Assembly: GCA_003991915.1 (NCBI GenBank) | Contig: RQTK01000015.1 | Location: 680,085 to 744,084 of the forward strand | Reading direction: 5' to 3' | DNA length: 64,000 nucleotides | Origin: Elysia chlorotica | Taxonomy: Eukaryota > Mollusca > Gastropoda > Plakobranchidae | Shown here: piece after piece, positions 11,911 through 25,900 of the stretch | Layout: every line of letters begins with the position of its first letter | Numbering within the stretch: the first letter of the stretch is position 1 | Notes under the pieces: model-generated | The model's input: only the letters and a program-made list of their open reading frames with translations | Told to the model about the DNA's origin: nothing | Databases searched by the model: none | Position numbers and translations under genes: made by a program

Positions 11911-11968
<58 letters not shown>
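11911..11968. repeat. (CT)n microsatellite
   Basis: Nearly pure CT dinucleotides, about 58 bp. Confidence 0.97.
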
Positions 11969-11971
<3 letters not shown>

Positions 11972-13118
11972 ATTTCCACTCTCTTTTGGTTTCCTCTTTC
12001 GATCTTTAAATTTTTCCTACTTTAGTTTTTTTCTACTTGATTACGTTATGAAACGTGGCTTTCATGAAAATTTAAAGACTTCAAAGTGAAAAAGAAGAAT
12101 TTTGCGTGTAGTATCAATAGTAATGGTAAGAAGAAGTATGCCAAATTGAACCATTACTGATAGTGCTACTGATGATAAAATTGTATGCTGCCTTGTCTAA
12201 AAAAAAAAGATAATGGAAACAATAATTTCTTATTAAACCTTTTAATCTAACTTTATATATATTAATATATATATAAAGTTTTTTTTTATTACCAAAGTAG
12301 GCCCTAATGTATAAAAAATCTTTCATTCCAAGTTTTAGAAGCACCATTGGTAGTTAGTCACAATCTTTTAAACCATCTCTATTTGTTTAAAGCTATGATT
12401 TTACTTAGGTTTAAAATGCACACATAATAAAATTCCTTCTGGTGACAATATTCCGTAAGTTACGGATTTTCAGTAAAAAAAAAAAAGTTAGCAAGTCAGA
12501 CTTCAGTAGAGTATAAAGGAATTGTGTCTTGTGAATCAATGTGATATGTTAAAGAAGCATATAAGTTCAGTAAAAAAAATATTGGTTCAATTGGCACCAC
12601 TTAATCACTTAATTGGTACATTCTAAGCCACACGGAGAGTATATAGTTGGCTTGTTCTTTTTCGTTTAAAGATTATATTAAATCATCTCATTCATAACTC
12701 ATTATCTATAAATGAAGAACATGTAATATCCTATTAGTATAGAAGAAAATGTCACAGAAAACATGTTATCCGAAGATTTACCAAGCACAGACTTGCAACA
12801 CTTAAAAACAAACAAAGAAAAGGTTGTATTCATTTGAGTTTGATTTTTCTGTTATTACACAAGTGGTCATATAGTTGCCAATTGCATGGAGTAAGTTCAC
12901 TGCAGCAAATGTAGTAAAATCATGACAAAAGCATGACAGGACAGAAAAAATTATCACAGGTCGAATACTATCTTTGCAGCAGCAAAATTATATCATACCA
13001 AACAAGGCTGAAATCACCTACAGTTTTGCATAAAATAATGTATTTTATTGCATATAAAATAAATTTTCATTGAAAACTTTTTTTTAAAGAAAATCACAGA
13101 ATACAATACTGATACCTT

Positions 13119-13124
13119 TTTATT
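13119..13124 (-). terminator. CFAP70: Candidate CFAP70 polyadenylation signal
   Basis: TTTATT on the plus strand reads AATAAA on the minus strand, about 760 nt after the CFAP70 stop. Another lies at 13044-13049. Confidence 0.35.
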
Positions 13125-13883
13125 TTGCCGTCAGCACACACTAAAAAGTTTTTTTTTTTGTAAATTACAACAAAATGATGTTATCTCTTTCTACAACTTG
13201 TGTCACCAAAGTGAGTTTAAAAAGACAGAAATGAAGTATTCAGCAGTTTTAGATAACAAGGCCACAAAGGAAGTAATCATAATTTATGTAGAACTAGTTG
13301 TATACATCACCATTATTTAAACAATGGCAGCAGAGTATATAGACGTTATCTATAAAATCAGATCATGACTGAGTGGAATATAAATATTCCTGTTTGTAAC
13401 ACCTCACAATAGTCACATCACTGAACAAATCTTCAATATATCTTTTAAAACATTCTGAGCAGTAGAAGTGAATTTTTTTTCGTTGATACCTGGTGAGTTA
13501 TTTAATTTGTAAATCAAGCAATTACTCTGATTTTATCTTATTTTGTTACAAACTTAGTACAATAAACACCGTACATATATATTTCTGTGTAAAGGAATAT
13601 GAAATAATTAATTTTTAGTTGTAATCTTTTTCTAAAACCCAAATGCAGGTTTGGAATTTCTTTTTCCCCCTTGACACTAAATGAGCATACCTTTCTATAT
13701 GGATGAAAACAAGAAACAAGAACTGTTAAATGCCCTAAATTTTAAATCTGTTGATGGTAATGTTACTCTTGAAGTAACTATCAGATGAAATTGCCCCCAC
13801 ACCCAAGGAAAAAAAAATGGAAAAACATAAATATTTTTTTTACACCAATGAGTGTAATCCCGTATCCAGGAAAGAAAGCCTAT

Positions 13884-13964
13884 TCAAAACGCAGGGTTTC
13901 CAAAGCCATGGGCTACTTGCTCTCTGTGAATCTCTGCTAACAGGGGACCCTCTTCCAGATTAAG
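13884..13964 (-). CDS. CFAP70: CFAP70 last coding exon
   Basis: [20 protein letters not shown] then FGNPAF and TGA. The FGNP(S/A)F C-terminus is diagnostic of the family. Acceptor TTTCAACAG. Confidence 0.94.
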   Translation of the reverse strand, partial: LNLEEGPLLAEIHREQVAHGFGNPAF

Positions 13965-16900
13965 CTGTTGAAATAGAAAAGTAAACTTAGTTATTTATCT
14001 ATTAAACATGTATATTAGTGTGCATTCCATTTACATGAAAACAGAATATCACAAAGTGCTCGTCATATAAACAATTAAGAAATCCGTCTTGAATATGGAA
14101 GACACTTCAAAGTTTCTTTTAATCCCTTGAACACAAAACACTTAATTTTTTAAGCCGTGGAGCAGGGTCAGAGCAAAGAATGTATTATATCAATTGTTTC
14201 AGCTTAATACGACGTGTAGGTTTCAGGAGGTATATAAATAAATATATATATATATACACATACATATGGCAAGATGTCAGGGCTCAAAGAGGTCAAATAT
14301 ATTTGAAAAAGAGGATCACCTTGACGGCATACTTGTACGCTTGTTCAGCCTCAAGTTGTCGGTGTGTCTTGAGACAGACCAGGCTGAGGTAGGCCCACAC
14401 TTCCGCGTCATTGTTGTTGAGGACGTTTGCCTCCGACAAAGCGTCTTCTGCCTCACTCAGTTCCTTCAGCTAGAACAGTGAAAATAAAAAGCAACAAAGT
14501 TTGACGTACTTTCTCCGCAACAAAAAAGACTAGTTAAAGTAATTCATGTAAACTTGAATTAATTATTAAGCCATTTCTGGAACTTTAAATAAACTTACTT
14601 TAAATAAAATGATGCTGTAAGTTCATTAAAAAAAAACATTCGTGACATGGGGGACGGGTTGGGGTGGGGGGTCGAGGTTGCATACTAATGAGTGCCTAGG
14701 AAAAGGTAAAATTGCCTTCAGGAATAAAAACGACTTAATCTAACTAATAACATTTCTTTAGTTGAGGCATATCAAACAACAACAAAAGTTGTCAGAAAAA
14801 TAAGTCCATAACCTGTAACTTCAGATATTAACATTTAAAGTTCTCTAGTTTTGTTATGTCTGTTTTTTAAATAATGCATGAAGAACAAACTTAAAATACA
14901 GGTATTCATGTTATGCATACATATTTTGTAATCTTAACAATTTTATGACTTGAATTATTTTAGGATTTTCAAGTACTTTTATCAAAGAAAACATAAGAAA
15001 AGATCAAAAACTTACCCTGTAACATGCAATGCCAACACCAAGCCATGATATGCAAGAAGGAGATTTTTTGCAGGCTAGTAGGAATGTGTTCTTGGCGTCT
15101 TGGTACTGGAAGAATGTAAAATAATAACTTTTTATGCAATGTATCAACGCAGCATAAAACATTTATTGCTTAAGATATCATTTTTTGGGAGGTGGAGGAG
15201 GGGGGAAGTCTTCATGTTAATTTAACATGTCAAGTATTTCTTCATTGCAAGGTGTCTTTAGTTTATATAATGCAGTAAACACGTAAATAATAAAATAATA
15301 ATTTTGCTCTGAAAAATAAGTGAGCCTTAGCTTACCATCCAATCTTTACTTTATAGTTTTTATAATTTATTAAACAAGTAAATAATGAAATAATAATTTT
15401 GCTCTGAAAAATAAGTGAGCCTTAGCTTACCATCCATAACAATGATGAAACTGTACATAATCATACCTCTTGATGGAATTGATAAAAATATTTGAGATTT
15501 TTTCCTCTACAAAATTTGACATGACTCCCTTAATCGATTCCCCTTGTAGGACGGCTGCAGTTTCAAAGCAGCTAATTTGTAATACCTCGGTGACTTTTAA
15601 TTTTCTTTTAGAGCCTTAGCCAATACAAACATACATTCCCCTCAATCAGGCTGTGGAAACTCATTTATAAGATTATGACTTTATTTTGAAAGCAACGTAT
15701 AACTCATACCCTGGCATCCTGAAGGTAAATAGAGGCCAACGAAGGTATATGGAGTGCATCTCACTGGCATCGGTGACAAAGGAGAGCGTGCGCTCGTAGC
15801 AGTCGCGGGCACCGTTGCTGTCTGCGGTCATGTACTTGACGTGTCCCATCAGGGACCAGGCATCTGGGTTCTAATGTGGGAGAGATAAAATTAACAGAAT
15901 AATCAAAAGTTTATAATTGGTCACAAATGAAAAAGCGGCACTACATCAGCGCTTGATAAAATTTTTAGAATATGAATGCCTTTGAATTGTGATAAAAAAT
16001 GGTTATCAGACAAGGCAATATTTAACTAAGAAGACAGTGTCAATTCGGACCAGGCATGTGAGTTCTAGAATTAGGCGGTTAAAAAATTGTGAGAATTAGG
16101 AGAATTGTGACAAAGTTGGCATAATCCTTAAACATGGAATAAGCTGCAATGTACTAGTCTTGATAAAAGTACCTGAATGTAAATGGCATTAGACAGTAAT
16201 TTATCAAGTAATAGGTTAAGACAAAACATAAATTTTAGAGGACATGTGCTTCACATATTCCATGTAAGACCAGGCAGAATCATGAAAAAGATTAAATGTA
16301 GCAGAATTTGTGTTATATTTGTAGACTCGTTTGCAATTTAATTGTGATGTACCAGTCTTGATAAAATTCCCTCAATAAAAATTCCCTAAATATAAATGGC
16401 ATTAAAAATAGTTACCAGATAAGGCAATACATATATCAGAAGACAGTATCAATTAGGATTATGCTAGGAATATAAATATAGGTGAAAGAATAAATTCTAC
16501 TATGTCAAACAGATTAAAAAAAAAAAAAGGATAGGCGGAATAAACATCTGCCAGCTATTGAGTGGGAAATTTCATAACATTTCTGTTTTTCAAACCCCAA
16601 AAAGGCAAAATTGCAAGTAACATGTTTAGAGGAAAAAACCCCACAATAATCGAATCAAGCAATTTAGTTGCTGCTAGATGATCATCATTCAAATTATTTC
16701 AAAAAGTGAAATATCATTTCACCATGAAATCATTTAAATACTAAGCAAAACAAAATTATTACACTACTTACATTAAGACAACATTCAGCGTATTGGTGTT
16801 TTTGAAAGGACTTAATATTTTAAGGCTTACACATTTACCGTTTGTGAAAATATTGCTCTGTCTTATCAGTTGTTTATGTCATGATAGTTAGCAAAAACTA

Positions 16901-19900
16901 GCAAACTATAAAACCTGAAGAAAAAAAAGACACTCACTTGGAAGTCAAACTGTAGGGCCTCATTTAAGCTCTCTTGTGCATCTGCATATTCGCCCTTTTG
17001 CAGCCTAAGACGCGCCATGGCAATATGGTACTCGGCATTCGGTCCACCCTCACAGGTGACCAGCTCGTGTCCCAGAGCCCGCTCGGTAAACTGACCACAT
17101 GAGATAAAAAAATTACACAGTCTTTATCTACAAAACAACGATAGATAGCTAGCCAGAGGTATCAAGAGGACATACTTATTTGTTCCTTTCCTGTTTTTGT
17201 TTCTCTTCATCACTAGTTCAAGTGAGTTAGGATTCATAAATGTGGTGAAATAACTGAAATAAAATGTCGTGTGTGTGGGTTGAAAACAAGGTTACGAATA
17301 TTTTTGTAGAGAGAAAGTTGTATAACTATAATTATAGCCATTTGAAGGGTAAAGAACTATACTCCCATCATAACTATTTTAATACAACTTTGCCTCGTAC
17401 AGTTTGACTCATATTTTTTTACCTATGCCTTGACATGCCAACTGCGTCTCACCCTGCTATTTTTTACATTACAGTCTTCTCATGTAAGATGGAAGAAAAT
17501 TAATTTAAGGGGAGTTCTGAGAGAAACGATCATTCTATGATTAATATCCTTCAAAGCCCTAAAGAAAGCTGTGAGGTAGGATAATTATAATAAATATCAA
17601 GTTTTTCAAAATGAAATAATATATTGGAACTACAGGCTAAACACGGATACCGGATCCGTAACATACCATACTACTGATAATGCTAAGGAACACGTTGCAG
17701 AGTCGGGGGTTGAGAGGCGTATTATTGTAACCACATAGAGTTAAAGAAGGCAGTTACAATATTTTGCGTTTAGACCCGCGATGTGCAGGTCCAGTATTTC
17801 AACTCACGGGAATGGCCTTGACCTCGAGCAGCCAGTCCACGGCCTGCATGAAGACGCTGGACGTGGGCACGGGCGTGGGTTCTCGCGGCACGGACAGAGC
17901 TCCCCCGTCCTCCGGCACGCCGCCCGCATGCTCAGACTCCTGCGGCGTACGGCTGCCTCCTCCGCGGGCGGTTCCCGACGTCTGCTGCAGCTGGCTGCTA
18001 GGTCTAGACCCCTGCCCGCCCGCCGGCGACTTGGCGGAGATGGGCTTCGATATGGAACCTACGGTTAGTAAAGATTAGGATGAAGAATGAAGCAGGTGGA
18101 CTTAGATTTGGAACATAATTATGGTAAAGATTCGGATAAGAAAGGAAGGAGGTGGGATTCGATATGGAACCTACGGTTAGTAAAGATTAGGATGAAGATT
18201 GAAGCAGGTGGACTTAGATATGGAACAAACCCATAGTAAAGATTCAAATGAAGACATGTAGTAAGGATTCCGATGAAGAATGATATCGTAAAGATTAGAA
18301 TGAAAACAAAAACTGTGGTAAAGATTTGTATGAAGAAACCAAGGAAGAAACCGATAGTAAAGATTCATTAGAAACATAATTATAGTGATGATTCGTATAG
18401 AAATACCTAGAGTAAAGATCTGGGTAAAGAAACTTATGGTTTAATCTCGTATGAAGAAAACTATGATGAAGATTCGGATAAAAAAATCTTTGGTAAATAT
18501 TCGGATGAAGAAACCTATGGGGATGATTACGATTCGGATAAATAAAACTATAGTAAAGATTCGGATGAAGAAGCCTATAGTAAAGAGTCGGATAAAGAAA
18601 CCTATGGTAAAGATTCGGATAAAGAAGGGAGGATAAGCTATATAGCATCACTATCGACTTCTATTCAAAACGTTTTATATTTTAAATTACCCTTGTTGAG
18701 TCTTTTCTCCGTTATTTCAAGTTGGTGATTGCTTTACGATAGTATTAATTTATACAAATTTCCGTTACCCTTACGTCTTAACCGATTAAACTTGAAATCT
18801 TTGTATCATTTCAAGAGTTGTTATTTAGCCAATGTATATATATTATTCTTATGACTTCTATACAGTCGCTCAAATTGTCAAACACTATACTGCTCTTACC
18901 ATCAATCGCCTAGCCGCAGACCCTGACAAAAAGGAGCTAAAAAAAGGATTGAGCGATTTGGACTAGTACAGAAGTCGATGGCCTTCACTGATGTGATCCC
19001 AATTTGATTGTTAAACAAGTAAGGTGTAAATGGTCTGCTTATGAGAATTGAAAGCAGGGTGGTACTCTGTTCTGTGTTGCTTCCTTTGAGAAGCTATAGA
19101 TGATGTGTATTCAGCAAAAATGACTGATTCTGCAATCCCGCCTTTATTTATCATCTCCCTTTCCAGAGAATTGATGTTGAAGGTAAATAGGTATATTGTT
19201 TAAAATTATCAGGACATGGGGGGTGTAAATTCCAAAGTTTGTTAAAAAAAAACAAAAAAAACACGATTGTAGATTTCAGGGAAACTAAGAAAAAAAACAA
19301 GTTTATGATTTTATAATGAGCAACTTTAACCATTTTACTAAACATTTTGTAGGATTCAGTCCTCTCCAACCCCCCTCTTATGGAACCAGGACATTAATCC
19401 ATGCNNNNNNTTAATCCATGCGATCAGATAATGTACATGGAAAGTACTAAAAAAAAAAAGACATGGGAAGTTAAAGCAGTTTCATTCTGTTGAAATATAA
19501 GTTAATATGACCAGAGTTGAGAGGAAGGTATATGAAACAGATCACCCCATAGGCGGCGTAAGGAAATGAAGTCATAAAACGCACATTCATACCACTGAAG
19601 GGGGGAAAAGGGAGGGGGCGTGGATTGAGCAGAAAGATGTATGACATCAAAAATACATTTTTTAATGATTAGATAATAAAATGTGTTTCAGTCCTACCAC
19701 ACAACATTCATCATAATTATTATTTCTTTAAAAAAAAAATACCTTGCAATAATTATTTTGTAAAAAAAAAATCCATGCTACTACATAATATGTGTGGTAT
19801 GTTAATAATAATGATCGTAATTATTATTGTTATAAATTCTTATAAGCACTCGAAAGAAAAATATTAAATTTCGTTTGAGCACTACAAAGCAAACTGACAT

Positions 19901-22900
19901 ACTAGCGACAAAGATTACAACTACAATCTAAAGACAGAATATTACTTAATATGCATGTGCCTGATTTTTGGATTTTTTTTCTTCTAAATTCTGAGGAAGG
20001 CTTTCAATTTTCCATTATGCCTTGTGAAAGTACTAATCTAGAACCTTAATTTAGTTAAGGCTGAAAGGTAAAAAAAAAGTTTTCTAATCCTAAACAGTGC
20101 TTGACATTCACATCAGGAAAAGTGTGCAAATAGAACTAAAAAGTGCGTGATTAAAATTGAGGTCATAGGGTTTGAAATGACATTAATGTAAAATCAAAAA
20201 CATTATGCAAAGCTATGCTAAACTTCCCTTGTGGTTAGAAAAAAAATCTCCCAATGCAAGACTGAGAGAAGCTTAGGAATTTAGAACTACCAATAAATAC
20301 AGCCAAACTACGACGCCTGACACTTGCCTATATTTGTACTTGAGAGAGATTCTGTGAGGAGGGACCATCAAAAAGCAAACGCAACTTCAATAATGACGAA
20401 AATTGATTAAAGTTAATGAATAGAAAGGAACACTACAATAGAATCTTTGCAGACAATAAAGATTCACCGTAAAATTTTAAATTCAAAGCTTTACAAACAT
20501 TGCAAAGAAATAATAAGTCTTAAAGAAATTCACAATTAACACATGCAACTCTAAAAAGTGTAAGGATAAACGAAGCAAAGGGTGATTAATGAATTGCATA
20601 ATATGATAAGGGAACCCATTGACAAACCTTTTTAAAGGTAAAGTAATAGCAAGCACAGCAGTAATTGTAAAAAAAAAACTATTTGGGTACTTGTTAGTGT
20701 CAAGTGTGAAAAAATAATGAGGGCGGTAGTGGAAGGATTGAAAAGAATGAGTGCCCGATCACTTTCGTGTTATTAATAAGAAAGATGTGAAAAAATGCGA
20801 TAGTGATATCAATACAAGCTAGAATTGTAATAGCGACAGCGACAACTAAAGCAGTAACCATCATGATCATAATGATGATGGTGCAGAAGAAGGTAGGAAG
20901 AAGAAAAAGAAGAAGATGAAGAAAAAAAGAGGAAGAGGAAGAAGGAGAAGAAGAAGAAGAAGAAGAAGAAGAAGAAGAAGAAGAAGAAGAAGAAGAAGAA
21001 GAAGAAGAAGAAGGAGGAGGAGGAGGAGGAGGAGGAGGAAAAGAAGAAGAATGAGGAGGATGGGGAGAAAGAGGAAGAGAGAGAAAAGTGGGAGGGGTAA
21101 AAAGGAGGTCAAAATGCAGATGAAGAAACTAAATTAGCTCGAAAAGGAAGATGTTTTGAAAAAAGAAAAAAAGATAACAAAAGAAAAACACTTTTGCACA
21201 GTATTTTTGGACAAAAGAAATGATGTGTATCGGTGAATTCACGAAGAATGATACAGAAGTACGTACATTGGCTGAAATAGCGCGCAGAGTGAAGTGAAAA
21301 ATTACTAGGGTTAGTTCAGGAGTGATATTGAGTGAAAATAGGCGATATAGAAATAAGGAAAATAGGCGCAGGCTTGAATTGAAAGCCAAAACCAGTGAGA
21401 GAAATCAGAAAGCTTTGGTTGTGTCCACTCGCAATACTGGAAGCGCTCCACTCCTTCATACTGACCTCTCTTGCTAGCCGAAGCTTTAGACCGGCCTGAG
21501 GAGAGTGGATTGCTAGCCGAAGCTTTAGACCGGCCCGAGGAGAGTGGCCCTCTATCTGGAGTGGCCGCTTTCACCTCTAGGTTGGGGACAGAGAGCCCAC
21601 CTTCCGAGGAATGGATGGGCTCTCCTTTGATGGTGCAAATTTTGCAAAAAAAATTATTGTTAGCTTTTTTTCAGCTTCAATCACCGTTTTTTTTAATGTA
21701 ATTATGTTTTTATTCAGGGGTATAAATTCAAATTATGTGTTTTTGCTTTGATATAATCCGTAATGAGTAAGATGTACATGTAGTGATTACCAAGGTTAAA
21801 GAAACGATCATGCTGCCTGTTTAAACTCCCACCCCCTTACAAAAAATACATGCACAGTTTTTGTTGTTATTGTTGCTGTTTCTGTTGATGTTATTGTTGT
21901 TGTTTTTGTCAATGTTGCTGTTGTTGTTGTTGTTATTATTGTTGTTTTGATTGTTGTTGTTGTTGTTGCGTTCTAAACAAAATCATGACATCTAAATCAT
22001 TTAGAAAGGGTACAATCAAATAATTGTAATAACTTTTGCGCCATGATTGAGTTTTGAAGAACTGATTACATTTAAAAAATACGAATTTCGAGAAATTGCA
22101 TTTACTGTGTCCAGAACGTTTTAGAGAAAAAAATATCATTTAATATTATATACAAATGTTGAAGGTCATTAGACTCATACATCAAAGAAGTAAATCTGGG
22201 CTATAGTATTACAAAACTATACATAATTACTAGCCTCCTATAATGAAAAATACAGAGATTTGTTATGAGAACTACTTACATTTTTAGTTTGTATATAAAA
22301 TATATATCAACATAAAAATATATAATTATTAGAAATGGTCTGTTTCATTAAAAAAAAAACTCACAAAAAACTGATGTGTGAACAAACGAAATAATGAAAA
22401 ATGTTAAACATCTTAATCAATTTTTAACGGAAGTGATTATTTTGATGCAAAGTTTCTATATTGCAACATGCTTTTAATTTTGTGGAGTGAGCTTTGTTCA
22501 ATAATAGACATAACATAGAGAAACTTTGCATCAAAATAACTATTTGCAAGTTTAAAATTAAAAAAAAAAAGTCTAAAAATCCAAATCAAAAGGTTTTGTA
22601 ACTGAACTAAAAGGTTGTGTCCTCATAAATTCTCTCAATCTTGTCTACAGCTTGTGCCAATCAAAGATGCATCTATGAACCCAAGAAAAATATTTCAAGA
22701 TATTATTTAGATTTATTTTTCACTTGCACTTTTCACTTTTTCTGGCCCTGTTAACTGATAAGAAACATGATTATGATGTCTAAGATTAATATTTCTGTTA
22801 GCATTCTCTAGCATGTTACGAGTATATCAATGGACTAATATAAAGGTCTGTAGTAGTGTCAAAAAAATACATCAAGAGAGATGGGTGGGTATGAATAGGC

Positions 22901-25900
22901 ATACAAATACACATAGATAATGAGAGATAAAGACAGGGGACAGACAGACAAGACAGACAAACAGACAGGCAAATAGACAGGTAAACAGACTTGTACACAG
23001 TTCAAGTGAAAAAGACAATAACATACAATACAATACCATTCTCACAATTCTTTAAAAAAGCATATTATTTCAACAACTGATTTCAAAAGCTACTAGTTTG
23101 GAAACGTTGATAATTAACGAAAACCATAGAAAATCATTGTTTGCCCAATCCACGTATCTTCAAAGCCACATTTTACTTACCTCTTCCTTCCGTGTCTATA
23201 GTCTCCATATCCTCGGAATGCTTCTTCTTCCCTCCCTCTTCCTCTGCCTCATCCCTGGCAGCGCGGGCTAGAGCAGAGGCTTTGGCCAGGTTCAGTTTGT
23301 TCGCCTCCAGGTACGCCATCTCTGCACCAATCTCGTTGGGCACAGCGTCGTAGAAAAGGCCTGAAAGAAATGGTCATAAGTAACCAGTAGGGAATATCTT
23401 CTATTTTTTTTTCTGTTTGGCTTTGTTTTTATTACAATGTACTTCATTTCCTTTGTCTAAATTATTTGCTTGTGATTTTCTTTCTTTGTCTCTTTAAATT
23501 TTTTGAGTGGAGATAGGGGGAGGGGGCGCTTACTATCTTCCTGGATAATAAATTATAATAAATTATGAATGACAGGGAAGACTATTCAAAGATCCCTTAC
23601 TTTAAACATTTTAAGCTCATATTCATATCTCTTTTCTATTTCTCCCACTGTTCGTTTTTATGGAGGTTTTTTCTTACGTTTTTTTAAATAGCCACCCCTT
23701 TACAATTAAAACAATCATCATGCACACAAGTTACTCACTCTTCTCTATAAATGCCTCCTAGCCCCTATATATTGCTTTCTCCTCTTTTCTTATTATTCTT
23801 ATGCCACAGCATATTATCAATTTCATATTAATAGTGTTCACCTCCTTTAACTCAAACTAGAGAAAGAATAGTTTTTCTGCTTGCTAATTGACTCTTCCTT
23901 TTTGTTTTAAACTACTAGCACTCACCCAGCATGGTCCAAGCTAAGATGCTCTTGGGATCCACACAGGTGGCAGCCTCAAAAAAGATCTCAGCTTGTTCGT
24001 TTCTCTCGGCAAGCATGCACACAACACCATACAACAGAAGCCTAACAGTTTCAATAAAAAAAAGGAAATGGGAAAAAAATTACAACACTTGGAAGCACAA
24101 TTTTCTAAATAGTTGTTGTTATATTGTTTTTTTTCCACAAACCACATATGAAACTAAAGGGAAAACTTTCTGGGATGAAATTGATATTTGTAAAAAAAGC
24201 ACTTGGTAATTAATGAATGTATTATTAATTAGAATAGAGAATAAAAATGTAAAAATATTAAGTTCAGAAATATGTACTAACCCTTGCAAATGGCTCTGAT
24301 TGATTGCAATGCATTCTTTGAAACATTCTTCTGCCTGGAAGGAGAGGAGTAGATTGAACAAAATACAACAAAAATATTTTTTTCAAAAAAGGATTTTGTT
24401 GTAAACAGTTTAAAATATGATGAGCACAAATTAAAACATATAAGTGATTGAAAAAAAACCCATAAAAAAAAACAACAACAAAAAACTGGAAGCATACCAA
24501 TCATGAAAAGCTTAACTACATGTATAACACTAAAATCACCATTCACTCTTCAAGACCTCTGAAATGGTGATTTTTAGAGATGTAAGCTATAGTGTTAACT
24601 TTTGTAAAAAAAAACATGATTTTTTGATATTTTTTAAAAACTATGCAAAGGAAACTGCTTACCTTTGTTATATCGTTGATGTATAAGTTGAATGTCCCAT
24701 AGTCAAACCAGCAGTCGGAATCATTTTTATCACGAGCAATTCTCTGAAAGTTGAAAAGTAAAGGAATATTACTCAAAGAATCTTTGAATTAGAAAAATTT
24801 ATTACATATGAACCTTTTTAGTTTTTACTACAAGAAAGGGCAGTTGCGCATATTTTTCTTCTTTTTCTTCTTATTTTTTTAAACAGTCATTAAGAAACAA
24901 GTTCAAAATAAAAAATATTTTAAATGTAAGTTTTATGTAAATAGTTCTGAGATATTCAAGATGAAATTGACTATGTTTCATTATGGGCAAGAACTGTACT
25001 TTTTCCTAATGACTTTTATGAGGCAAGTAAAGAAATTTCAATTTGCAAAGTAAGAAAAATTATGAAATAATAATGACAATTAAAAGGTGTGAAAATTTCA
25101 AAATATTAATTTATATTCACAAAACAAAATAAAAGTAGCAAGAAGAAGTAACTGCAGAGACAGCATCAAATCTAAATTTCTCAAGTCCCTTACATTCTCT
25201 GCTGTGAGTAAGAAAAGAATAAAAACTTGATTGATGCAGACATCTTTGTAGTGGGCCCCAAGGTATTGCTGGGATCAATTCATCTGCCAAAATACTCTCC
25301 GTACCTCAATCCGGGTGAACCAGCTTTAGTTTTTATGCATTATAATGAATGCTGGGTAGGAAAGGATTAAATGCATGAGGTTTGGTGTTTGCGTCCGACT
25401 CAAACCACCTTGCTCACTGTTGGTTTGGTCAGGGTCAGTATAATGTGACTTGCCAAGTGCCTAGAGTCCTACTCTAGGGTCCCATTGCCATATAATATCT
25501 TTCTTGAGATCTAGAAGACATTAAAATACAAGACAGCTTGGCTTTACTCAACCAAATGGTTACCTCTTTGTAGTAAGTGGCAGCCAGATCAAAGTTCTCG
25601 TTGACCTCTGCCTCTCGGGCAAAGTGCTTGAGCTGTGCCGAATTGGTGAGAGGTTGGGGCACCGGAGGCTGGTCTTCCAGGGCAAGCACGCGCCCCAGAC
25701 TCACGTGCATCTGGTCTATCAGGTACACATACAGCTCAGACAGGAACGTCTGTGTAAGGAAGGTAAGAGTGAGCTAGTAGTGGGTAGTTACATACAGATT
25801 GGAGAGGAACGTCTGTGTAAGGAAGGTAAGAGTGAGCTAGTAGTGGGTAGTTACATACGGATTGGAGAGGAACGTCTGTGTAAGGAAGGTAAGAGTGAGC

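Larger units (their letters stand above)
11055..13883. other. Convergent intergenic interval (3' UTRs)
   Basis: This lies between the stop codons of the Kunitz gene (plus) and CFAP70 (minus). It holds 3' UTR sequence of both, a (CT)n tract and AT-rich sequence. No further gene was recognised. Confidence 0.7.

Noticed and set aside
17764-18078. Two overlapping GC-rich plus-strand frames
   Set aside because: Antisense shadows of the GC-rich CFAP70 exon at 17808-18058.
20867-21137. Arg-rich and Leu-rich frames over the GAA tract
   Set aside because: Translation of a simple repeat in an intron.
23926-24041. Suspected frameshift in the TPR exon
   Set aside because: A first reading suggested an additional base in a T run, but both strand translations and the exon phases fit an intact 116-nt exon.
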